Shown here: piece after piece, positions 16,621-23,781 of the stretch | How positions within the stretch are numbered: position 1 is the first letter of the stretch | Layout: the number at the start of each line of letters is the position of its first letter | NCBI GenBank assembly: GCA_965371445.1 | Contig: CBDUYN010000123.1 | Location: forward strand, 1-30,880 | Source of the DNA: DASWIG01 sp965371445 | GTDB lineage: Bacteria; Acidobacteriota; Thermoanaerobaculia; Multivoradales; J023 | Reading direction: 5' to 3' | DNA length: 30,880 nucleotides | The notes under the pieces: generated by a model | Databases searched by the model: none | The model's input: the letters and a program-made list of their open reading frames with translations, nothing else | What the model was told of the DNA's origin: nothing | Program-made: the position numbers and the translations under genes

Positions 16621-17918
16621 GGCCCTACGACCTCGATGGTCTTGCTCGCCGAGGCCTGGATCACGGTCGGCTGGAGGATTCCCCTCTCCTGCTCCATCGT
16701 CGGAACCACGAGATCCAGGAACTCCTGCCGGTAGCGACGGAAACCGAGGTCCGCATGAACGGTGAGCGGGCCTCGGGCGGACGGCGGGACGTCGAATCGG
16801 TAGACCTGGCTGTCGGAGTAGCGGGGGAAGATGACCCGCTGTCCCACGCCCCCGGCCTTGCGCCAGAGCTCGTGCCGGGCCAGGACGTTCCCCTCCGAAT
16901 CCAGCGGCATGCCCTCCAGGACGAGCGTCCCCTCCTGCCGGGAGTTGCCCGGGCGATGGAGCTGGCCGGGCACGTCGGAGATGCTCCGGGTCTCGGGGTC
17001 GAGGTTTCCCCACTCGGCAAGCGTGGTCCCGTCGGCGTCGGCGACCACCAGATGCACCCACGCCCGCATGAAGTCCAGCGGTCCCGTGGTGAAGTTGTGC
17101 CCGACCTTCCGGTTGCTGACGACGGCTCTCAGGACGAGCTCGTCCCCCGCCCGGACCTCGTCCGGGCCCAGAAGGTCGAGGGACGCGACCGGTCCCGCGG
17201 GCCAGAGATCGGCGATCTCCGGAATGACGGTCTCACCGCGGATCCACTCTTTGGTCAACTTGACCTGCTCCTCCCAGTGTGGAAGCTCGAGGACCTCCGG
17301 CATGAGCACGTTGGTGGCGATCGCGCCATGGTGCCGGTGGGCGCCGTCGTCGGCCGAGCGCCGGGGGTCTCCGGCCTCGCCGCGACCTGGATCGTCGGAG
17401 TCGACGACGAGGCGCATGTGGCAGTCGCGGCAGCTCAGGTCCGTCGCGGGATCCTCGGTGTGCCAGTGGCTCTTGCGCCACTCGTCGTACTGGTTCTGCC
17501 CCGGGCTCAAACCGAACCGATTGAGCGCCTCGGGGATGAACTGCTTGTGGCAGGTGCCGCAGAACTCGGGGGTTCGCAGGAGGTTCCGGTCGTAGTCGGC
17601 GAGGTGCTGCCGGGGATAGGCGCGGATGAGGAAGTCCGAAGCGAGCTTCCTCAGGCCCTCGGTGCCTTCCCAGATGTACTTGTGCGGTGGCGTGAGCACG
17701 TAGTCGGCATTGCCCCGCTGATCGACGCTGGAGATGGAGTGGCACACTACGCAGGAGCTGCCCTCCTGCATTCCCGGTGCGGCAAGGTCGAGGTTCTGGA
17801 TGTCCTTCGCCCCGGCAAACAGCGAGATCGGGTCATGGCAGCCGGCGCAGTACCGGGTCTGGGCCGGATCGCGGTCGGCGGCGAAGTCCTTCTGGACCTG
17901 CTGGAAGGGAGGATTCAT
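16617..17918 (-). CDS. Tetraheme c-type cytochrome, N-terminally truncated
   Basis: The product is 433 aa with four CXXCH heme sites: CAGCH (24-28), CVVCH (56-60), CGTCH (120-124) and CRDCH (163-167). Additional histidines may serve as distal ligands. Residues about 230-433 form a beta-rich domain without heme sites. c-type heme attachment needs export, but there is no signal peptide or membrane segment. The N-terminus (MNPPFQQVQKDF) begins in the middle of what looks like a heme region. The ATG at 17918 overlaps the stop of the preceding 67-aa membrane fragment (ATGA). I read this as one originally longer membrane-cytochrome gene with an internal deletion. A role in periplasmic electron transfer is likely for the intact family. 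It is flanked by FG-GAP/UnbV genes. Confidence 0.75.
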   Translation of the reverse strand: MNPPFQQVQKDFAADRDPAQTRYCAGCHDPISLFAGAKDIQNLDLAAPGMQEGSSCVVCHSISSVDQRGNADYVLTPPHKYIWEGTEGLRKLASDFLIRAYPRQHLADYDRNLLRTPEFCGTCHKQFIPEALNRFGLSPGQNQYDEWRKSHWHTEDPATDLSCRDCHMRLVVDSDDPGRGEAGDPRRSADDGAHRHHGAIATNVLMPEVLELPHWEEQVKLTKEWIRGETVIPEIADLWPAGPVASLDLLGPDEVRAGDELVLRAVVSNRKVGHNFTTGPLDFMRAWVHLVVADADGTTLAEWGNLDPETRSISDVPGQLHRPGNSRQEGTLVLEGMPLDSEGNVLARHELWRKAGGVGQRVIFPRYSDSQVYRFDVPPSARGPLTVHADLGFRRYRQEFLDLVVPTMEQERGILQPTVIQASASKTIEVVGP

Positions 17919-18118
17919 GGGCCGAGAACGACGATTCCGGCGACGGTATGCAGGATCACCTGGATCTGGGCGGTGACCGAGAACGGCGCGAGGTAGATCC
18001 ACAGCCCCGTTACGGATTCGATCACGAGGAGCGCGACGACGAGGCTCGTCAGGCGCTCTCCCCACCCCCGCGCGGCAAGCTCGTTCGTGTTGGTGTCCTT
18101 TTTCGTGTTCTTTTCCAT
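17915..18118 (-). CDS. Small membrane fragment, probably N-terminus of a truncated cytochrome b/c gene
   Basis: This 67-aa product has a charged N-terminus (MEKNTKKDTNTNELAARGWGERL), one complete transmembrane helix (SLVVALLVIESVTGLWIYLA) and the beginning of a second (IQVILHTVAGIVVLGP). It then ends at a TGA that overlaps the cytochrome start. Stopping within a membrane helix is unlikely for a complete protein. It resembles the first helices of di-heme cytochrome b-like membrane anchors. With the signal-less cytochrome right behind it, an internal deletion at about 17915-17920 is the simplest explanation. It lies 15 nt after the FG-GAP gene. Confidence 0.6.
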   Translation of the reverse strand: MEKNTKKDTNTNELAARGWGERLTSLVVALLVIESVTGLWIYLAPFSVTAQIQVILHTVAGIVVLGP

Positions 18119-18133
18119 GATGCGACGGAGACC

Positions 18134-20608
18134 TCAGTTGCTCGCCAACCTGTAGCTCTTTTCCACCAGCTTGTCGCGGCCTTCGGTGACCTCGACGATG
18201 CGGTTGACGGCGACCTGGGAGAAGCGTTGCTCCCGACCGGAGCGGGGCCAGCGCACGACGAGCTCGTCGACCGCCTCGAGCTCCCCGAGGCCGAAGTAGA
18301 GGCGCAGCGAATTCTGCGCGCCGTAGCCGTCGCCGAGGACTACCTCGCGTATCTGCCGGCTCCCGCCGTGGTGAAGGGTCACGCGGGCGCCGATCCCGTC
18401 GCGGTTGGTGCCGTCCGGCAGTGAGGAGGCGGCGCCCACCACCTCGACGGCCAGGTAGGAGCGGCGCTGGCCGACCTCGTTGCGCAACAGGGCGTGGCGG
18501 CCGGTGGAAGCGGCCACGGCGATGTCGAGCACGCCGCGGTTCCAAAAGTCCGCCACCGCGATGCCGCGGCTGTTGAGCAGCAGATCCGTACCGGCGGCGC
18601 GGCCGATCTCCTTGAAGGTCACCCGTTGGTCCGCGCCCACGCCCTGGTTGCGCAGGTGACGGTTGCGCTCCCAGCCGTGCCAGGAGTGGCCGCCGAAGTG
18701 GCTCGGCTCGAAAAACTTGCCGGCCTTGTACTCCTGCATCTCGCTGACCACGTTGTTGAGGAAGTCGAGCTCGATCTCGGTGTCGACGTCGTTGTAGACC
18801 CAGCCGTTGGCCGCGTAGACGTCCTGCCAGCCGTCGTTGTCGAAGTCGGCGAAACCGGACCCCCAGAACCAGCCCAGCGGGTTGGTGTCGGTGGCCCAGG
18901 TGACGTCCTCGAAAGTGACCTGTCCTTCCTGGTTCGGACCCCGGTTGTGCAGCAGCACGTTGCCCGAGGCCATGTCCTGGAAGACCTTGGCGAACTCCAG
19001 GCCCGACTGCCGCAAGATCTCCAGGTAGAGCGGCATGTCGCTTCTCCACACCCCCTGGCGCCAGGTGTTCGCCATGTAGCGCATCACCGTCGGCCGCGCG
19101 GCGAACCAGCCATGCTCGGAGCGGATGTGGGCGACGTAGATGTCGAGCCGGCCATCGTTGTCGTAGTCGCCAAAGGAGGCGCTCATGCCGGCGCCGTAGG
19201 CCAAGGTGCCGCTCTCGACGGTGACGTCGGTAAAGGTGTAGCCCTGGTCCGGGCCCTCGTTGCGGTAAAGCGTCTTGCGGCCGAAGTCGTTGACCACGAA
19301 AAGATCGGCGTCGCCGTCGTTGTCGTAGTCGCCGAAAACCGAGCCCAGGCAGAGGCCCGTCTCGCCGACCCCCGCCTGCGCGGTGACGTTGGTGAAAGTG
19401 ACGCTGCCGTCGGGACCGGCGCCGTCGTTGCGGTAGAGCTGGTTGGGCTCGCCGTTGCGGGCGTAGAAGGTGGTCGGGATGCGGAGCCGCGGATCGAGGT
19501 AGCGGCCGACGTAGAGGTCGAGCCAGCCGTCGTGGTTGTAGTCGGCCCACGACGCCACCGTGGTGCAGCAGTCCTCGCCGATCCCGGAGCTTGCGGTCAC
19601 GTCGGTGAAGGTGACCATGCCGTCCGCGCCGCCGTCGTTGTGGTAGAGCTGGTTGGGCTTGAAGGTGCGGCTGACGAAAAAGTCCTTGTGGCCGTCGTTG
19701 TCGTAGTCGGCGAAAAGCCCCACGGCGACACCGTCGAGACCGGCGAGGCCGGCGGCGGCGGTGACGTCCTCGAACGTGCCGTCCCCCCGGTTGCGGAAAA
19801 GCCTCGACTCGACGCCGTCGGGGATGAAGAGGTCGTAGAAGCCGTCGCTGTCGTAGTCGGCGGCGGTGATGCCGGCCGGGCCGTAGCGGTTCATGTTGAA
19901 CTTGAGGGGCTCGTCGCGGTTTTCCTCGAGAAACGCCGGGTAGTACCGGTTCTCGAAATCTACACCAGCCGCGGCGGCGACGTTTTTGAAGTGGGGCTCG
20001 GCGCTCCACACCCGGTCGCCGCCATAGACGTGGTCTTTTTCGGGCGGCTCGTCGGTGAGCGCCGCCTCGACGATGCGGACGGCGTCGGCCGAGCGCTCGA
20101 AGCGCATGCGGAAGTAGGCCCGGTCGATGGCCGAGCGCGCGGCGCCCCGGGGGGTGCCGATGAGCTCGAAGCGCACGGTGGCCAGAGCGGCGGGGCCCTT
20201 CCACTCGTGGAGGCGGTGGACGTGCAGGCCCACCTCCTCAATGTCGTCGAAACCTTCGAGGTAGGCCCGCCACTCGTCGACCGCGGCCTGGGGATCGGGG
20301 GTCGGACCGTCGGAGCGGAAGCGGTAGATCTCCACACCGTCGCGGTCGTCGGCCAGCACCAGGTCGGTGAGCCCCAGGCGACGGCCCTGGAAGCTCGGGC
20401 TGTAGAACCCGACGAGGGTGTCGAGATCGCGGCGCTCGACGGCGTCGGCCATCCGGCCGAGGGTGAGGACGATCTCCTGGCCGCTGTGGAAGAAGTCGAG
20501 GCCGGCCCGCTCGACGTAGCTCATGGCCGTCCAGGCCGCGGGGACGCCCACTCCGACCGCCAGGAGCAAGGCGTAGGCCAAGCGCTTTGTGCGTGTGCTC
20601 TTGCGCAT
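18134..20608 (-). CDS. FG-GAP/UnbV (CRTAC1-type) exported protein
   Basis: The product is 824 aa from ATG 20608, chosen because the basic MRKSTRTKRLAYALLLAVG leader follows at once. The leader is a signal peptide or signal anchor. Residues about 45-210 form an alpha/beta region similar in place to that of the lipoprotein at 4694-7495. FG-GAP/VCBS loops (DYDSDGFYDLFI, DYDNDGHKDFFV, DYNHDGWLDLYVG, DYDNDGDADLFVVND, DYDNDGRLDIYV, DFDNDGWQDVYAANG) run from about 240 to 610. The ASPIC/UnbV domain (IGARVTLHHGG, LYFGLGELEAVDELVVRWP) closes it. Where the lipoprotein homologue has its UGA, this one reads DVDTEIELDF without Sec or Cys. It is the first gene of the cytochrome operon and has an operator-like palindrome 36 bp upstream. 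Confidence 0.88.
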   Translation of the reverse strand: MRKSTRTKRLAYALLLAVGVGVPAAWTAMSYVERAGLDFFHSGQEIVLTLGRMADAVERRDLDTLVGFYSPSFQGRRLGLTDLVLADDRDGVEIYRFRSDGPTPDPQAAVDEWRAYLEGFDDIEEVGLHVHRLHEWKGPAALATVRFELIGTPRGAARSAIDRAYFRMRFERSADAVRIVEAALTDEPPEKDHVYGGDRVWSAEPHFKNVAAAAGVDFENRYYPAFLEENRDEPLKFNMNRYGPAGITAADYDSDGFYDLFIPDGVESRLFRNRGDGTFEDVTAAAGLAGLDGVAVGLFADYDNDGHKDFFVSRTFKPNQLYHNDGGADGMVTFTDVTASSGIGEDCCTTVASWADYNHDGWLDLYVGRYLDPRLRIPTTFYARNGEPNQLYRNDGAGPDGSVTFTNVTAQAGVGETGLCLGSVFGDYDNDGDADLFVVNDFGRKTLYRNEGPDQGYTFTDVTVESGTLAYGAGMSASFGDYDNDGRLDIYVAHIRSEHGWFAARPTVMRYMANTWRQGVWRSDMPLYLEILRQSGLEFAKVFQDMASGNVLLHNRGPNQEGQVTFEDVTWATDTNPLGWFWGSGFADFDNDGWQDVYAANGWVYNDVDTEIELDFLNNVVSEMQEYKAGKFFEPSHFGGHSWHGWERNRHLRNQGVGADQRVTFKEIGRAAGTDLLLNSRGIAVADFWNRGVLDIAVAASTGRHALLRNEVGQRRSYLAVEVVGAASSLPDGTNRDGIGARVTLHHGGSRQIREVVLGDGYGAQNSLRLYFGLGELEAVDELVVRWPRSGREQRFSQVAVNRIVEVTEGRDKLVEKSYRLASN

Positions 20609-20617
20609 ATAGCCGGC

Positions 20618-20673
20618 ATTCTGCCCCGCGCGCGCCCGGGCCACATCGGCCGTTCGGCCGATGCGGCCCGGGC
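20618..20673 (-). promoter_or_regulatory. Operator-like palindrome and -10 of the FG-GAP/cytochrome operon
   Basis: CATCGGCCGTTCGGCCGATG (20644-20663) is the third copy of the shared motif. It is embedded in a 40-bp near-perfect palindrome (20634-20673, arms GCCCGGGCC/GGCCCGGGC). A -10-like CAGAAT lies 20 nt downstream on the minus strand (20623-20618), predicting a nearly leaderless transcript. The long palindrome lies directly after the radical SAM gene stop (20679), so it could also act as that gene's terminator. Confidence 0.5.
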
Positions 20674-20678
20674 TGGTG

Positions 20679-23078
20679 TCAGCCGGCGACGATCAGCCCC
20701 GCTGCGGTGAGCAACTCGATCTCGGCCGGGTCAAAGAAGCTGTCCGCCGTGGGGGGGCGCATGTGTAGCACGACCGGCCCGTTGACCCAAATCGAGGCGT
20801 CTGCGGAGGGCTCGGCGAGGTGCCAGCCGTGGACTCCGGCAGCAGCAACCCCAGCAGCGACCGCGACCGCCGCCTTGCCGTTGACGTCGCCGTGGAAATA
20901 GGGCCGGCGATCGGAGGCGCGCATGGCGAGCTGCTCGCACAAGGCCGTCCAGCCCTGAGGGCCCAGCCGCGCCCGCGCCAGGTGGGGGTTCACCTTGAAA
21001 CGCGGCCCCTCCGGACCGGTCGGTAGCAGCAGCTCGTGGTTGACGTAGCGCACGAGCTTGTACCCCGTCCCGGCGGCTGCTGCGAGATGCTCCGGGAGGC
21101 TCGCGCCGCCCCGCGGAGGACCCGTGGGCGCCCATAGCTCGTCGTCGTCGAGGTGCAGCAACCAGTCGAGGCGAGCTCCCCCGAGCTCGTCGGTGCCCGC
21201 GGCCGCGAGCGCCACCGAGGCGTTCAGGGCCTGGCGGGCCGCCTGCGACGAAGGGCGGGCAAGCTCCGGCAGCAACCCGGCGGCCGCCAGGCCGGCGAGC
21301 TGCGGCCAGCGCTCCCGGGCCAGACGCGCACCCGACCAGAGGGTGAGGCGCTCCGGCGGGTGGGCCGCGCGGAGACGCGTCGCCGCCTCGTCCTCGTCCT
21401 CCGGCCGGTCGAAGACCACCACGAGATGCGCGACGCCGCGCTCGAGATGGTACCGGCACCAGAGGTCGAGGCGGCGGCCGGCGCCGCGGGTGGTCGTGCT
21501 CGAGCGCGCCTCCGGCGCGACAGTGGTCACGAGGCCGATCCGCAGGCCGCTCCCCTCTCCGGCTCGCCGAACGTGGAACCGGCCCGCCGGCTCGTCGTCG
21601 CGCAGCTCGTGGAGGAGCAGGGTTCCGGCCGGCAGGCGCGGCTTTTCGATCCGCAGCAGCATCTCGGCGAGCGAGGGCTCGGCGAGCAGCGGCACCGGTG
21701 TCGCGCCGGAGGCGCGCACCCATGCGACTGTTTCGTCCGTGCCCCCCGGCGGCACCGGTGGCCCGTTCGTGCCCCACAGCTCCTCGGCGCCGCGGCGCCG
21801 CGGCAGCGGCTCCCACCACAGGGGGGCCTCCTGATCCCACGCCCCGGCGAGCCGCAGCTTCTTCGCCAGCCGCGCCAGGAGGCGACGCAGCGCGGCGACG
21901 GTGGCCGGAGGAAGAAGACCGGCGGCGGCAGCGTCCCGGCCTGCCGCCAACAGGCGCCGCAACAGGGGGGCAAGCTCCGGACCCATGCGCACGAGCCGGC
22001 AGGCCTCGATCTCGAACAGGACCTCCAAGAGGGTCGGCCCGGCCAGCGCTTCAAGCGCCGCGAGCGGCTCCTCGGAGGTCAACGCGGATTCGAGCCGGTC
22101 CAGGAGCGGCCGCAGGTCCCGGAGATGCCGCGCGAGGACACGCCTCCTGGCCTCCGGCCTGGCGGCGGCCGCCAGGCCGGCAAGGTCGCTCGCCGCGGCA
22201 CGCGCCTCTTGCTGCAGCTGCTTCGCCTCGTTGGAGCAGTCGTTGATCCGGATCCCGATCCCCTTCTTTTCGGCGTACTCGAAGACGCCGTAGGTCAGGA
22301 GCCGACTGCTGACGGGCGAGATCATGTCGCCCATGACGCTTGGGAACCTGTAGAGCGCGTGCTCTTCAGGATCGTAGGTCGTCGTGGCATTCGAGGGGTA
22401 ATCGGGGACGAGCAGCTCCGCGAGGTTGAGCTGCCGGACGCCCATGCCGGCGATCCGGAGCAGCGCTTCTTCGTCCACCAGGTGGTGGTAGGTCTGCTCA
22501 CACGAGGGCACTTCCACCGAAACCCAGGGGAACAGCCGCACGGCGTCGTCCACCTTGCGCAGGATCGCGGCGTGGAAGCGGGTGGCCGCGAGGTTGAAAC
22601 GGATCTCCCGCAGTCCCAGGTCCCGCAATTCCCGGAGCTTGTCGCGGCTGGCCGCGATGCCGTTGGTATAGGCCCACGTGTAGACGTGCGGGTGCTTCTC
22701 GCTGACGTGCTTCACGATCCTGGTCGCCGCCTCCCAGTTCATGAAGAGCTCCCCGCCGCTGATCGACAGTCCGGTGACCTGGGCGGCCCTGGCGTCGAAA
22801 AGGGAGAGAAAGCTGTCCAGCCAGGAACGGTCCACGGTTTCCGGACCCGGCTTCCGCTCTGTCCGGGATTGGGGACAGAAGGCGCAGCTCGCGTTGCACC
22901 GGTGGCTCGGGAACACGCAGATCCAGCGGCCCTCCTTGCACGACTGACAGCCCGGGCTGAGCTGCTGCTTACCGCAGTTGGAGACCGTGCGCCCGTGATC
23001 GTCGTATTTCAGGAAGCCGAGCCCTTCGCGCCGCCTGGCGACTCGCTCCAGAAACCCGTCACGGCTGAGCTCGATCAT
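20679..23078 (-). CDS. Radical SAM enzyme fused to a GT92-like glycosyltransferase domain
   Basis: The product is 799 aa from ATG 23078. The radical SAM half (about 1-300) carries CNASCAFC (Cys61, Cys65, Cys68), which holds the SAM-binding 4Fe-4S cluster, and the SAM-contact motif SGGE near residue 110. Extra cysteines just upstream (Cys35, Cys44, Cys47, Cys54) could bind another cluster or zinc. A helical, Ala/Leu/Arg-rich linker covers about 300-480. The C-terminal part (about 540-799) looks like a GT-A glycosyltransferase of the GT92/DUF type, with LDLWCRYHLERGVAHLVVV, LLHLDDDELW (DxD-like), FKVNPHLARA and HGWHL. The gene overlaps the dehalogenase by 20 bp, so both are on one transcript. 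The substrate is unknown. The pairing suggests modification of a sugar or glycosylated metabolite, which is inference. Confidence 0.75.
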   Translation of the reverse strand: MIELSRDGFLERVARRREGLGFLKYDDHGRTVSNCGKQQLSPGCQSCKEGRWICVFPSHRCNASCAFCPQSRTERKPGPETVDRSWLDSFLSLFDARAAQVTGLSISGGELFMNWEAATRIVKHVSEKHPHVYTWAYTNGIAASRDKLRELRDLGLREIRFNLAATRFHAAILRKVDDAVRLFPWVSVEVPSCEQTYHHLVDEEALLRIAGMGVRQLNLAELLVPDYPSNATTTYDPEEHALYRFPSVMGDMISPVSSRLLTYGVFEYAEKKGIGIRINDCSNEAKQLQQEARAAASDLAGLAAAARPEARRRVLARHLRDLRPLLDRLESALTSEEPLAALEALAGPTLLEVLFEIEACRLVRMGPELAPLLRRLLAAGRDAAAAGLLPPATVAALRRLLARLAKKLRLAGAWDQEAPLWWEPLPRRRGAEELWGTNGPPVPPGGTDETVAWVRASGATPVPLLAEPSLAEMLLRIEKPRLPAGTLLLHELRDDEPAGRFHVRRAGEGSGLRIGLVTTVAPEARSSTTTRGAGRRLDLWCRYHLERGVAHLVVVFDRPEDEDEAATRLRAAHPPERLTLWSGARLARERWPQLAGLAAAGLLPELARPSSQAARQALNASVALAAAGTDELGGARLDWLLHLDDDELWAPTGPPRGGASLPEHLAAAAGTGYKLVRYVNHELLLPTGPEGPRFKVNPHLARARLGPQGWTALCEQLAMRASDRRPYFHGDVNGKAAVAVAAGVAAAGVHGWHLAEPSADASIWVNGPVVLHMRPPTADSFFDPAEIELLTAAGLIVAG

Positions 23079-23760
23079 CGTGTTTTCGCTCTTCGGCGAT
23101 TCGATCCGGGAGGTCGGCCAGACTCGCCACCGTGATCGTCGGCTCGGTTCCCCAGGGATCCATGACGATCTCCGGAGAACGCCGGACCCACGCCGAGCGC
23201 ATGCCCGCCGAGAGGGCTCCGAGCACGTCAAACGGATTGCTCGACACAAGCCACGCTTCCGCTCCGGCCGAGCCGGATCTTCTCAGGAAGTGGCAATAGA
23301 CGCCGGGATCAGGCTTGAACGACTTGATTTCGTCGACACTGACGACGCCATGAAAAAAATCCAGGATGCCCGCGGTGTCGAGCAACGTTTCCACAGCCTC
23401 GGCAGTGCCGTTGGAAAACGCAAACAGGCGAAAGCCGGCCGCCTTGGACCTGGCCAGGCCTTCCTTCGCGTCGTCGAACGCCGGCAGGATCCGATAGGCA
23501 CGGAGCAGCTCGTCTTTTTCCTGTCTGGTCAGCGAAACTTTGAGATACGAGCACGTGTAGTCGAGAGCCTGGCTGGTGCAGGCCGGAAAGTCCTCGTAGT
23601 TCTTCATCAAGGCGCGACGAAAAGAGTATTCAATTTGCTTTTCACGCCAAATGCGCGAGAGCTCAGGAGCTTTGTCTCCGACATGCCGCTGCAGCGCGAC
23701 TTTGACGCCATGGGCGTCGATCAATGTTCCGTAAACGTCGAATGCAAGTGTTGTCGGCAT
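23059..23760 (-). CDS. L-2-haloacid dehalogenase (HAD type II)
   Basis: This 233-aa HAD-superfamily enzyme hydrolyses L-2-haloacids to D-2-hydroxyacids through an aspartyl ester. All nine catalytic residues known for the Pseudomonas L-2-DEX enzyme are present with a constant offset of two: Asp8, Thr12, Arg39, Ser116, Lys149, Tyr155, Ser173, Asn175 and Asp178. It is therefore more than a generic HAD phosphatase. The start is the second Met (ATG 23760), because GGAGGTG lies 4 nt before it; an upstream ATG at 23772 would extend it by four residues. It lies 21 nt after the EgtB-like gene and overlaps the radical SAM gene. The co-occurrence with a halogenase in the window is suggestive but does not prove a shared pathway. 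Confidence 0.9.
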   Translation of the reverse strand: MPTTLAFDVYGTLIDAHGVKVALQRHVGDKAPELSRIWREKQIEYSFRRALMKNYEDFPACTSQALDYTCSYLKVSLTRQEKDELLRAYRILPAFDDAKEGLARSKAAGFRLFAFSNGTAEAVETLLDTAGILDFFHGVVSVDEIKSFKPDPGVYCHFLRRSGSAGAEAWLVSSNPFDVLGALSAGMRSAWVRRSPEIVMDPWGTEPTITVASLADLPDRIAEERKHDDRAQP

Positions 23761-23781
23761 GTTCACCTCCATCTTGCCACG

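Noticed and set aside
17890..17917. The UGA ending the 67-aa membrane fragment as a second selenocysteine codon.
   Set aside because: No SECIS-like hairpin follows at the right distance, and reading on leaves the frame of the cytochrome and gives low-complexity sequence.
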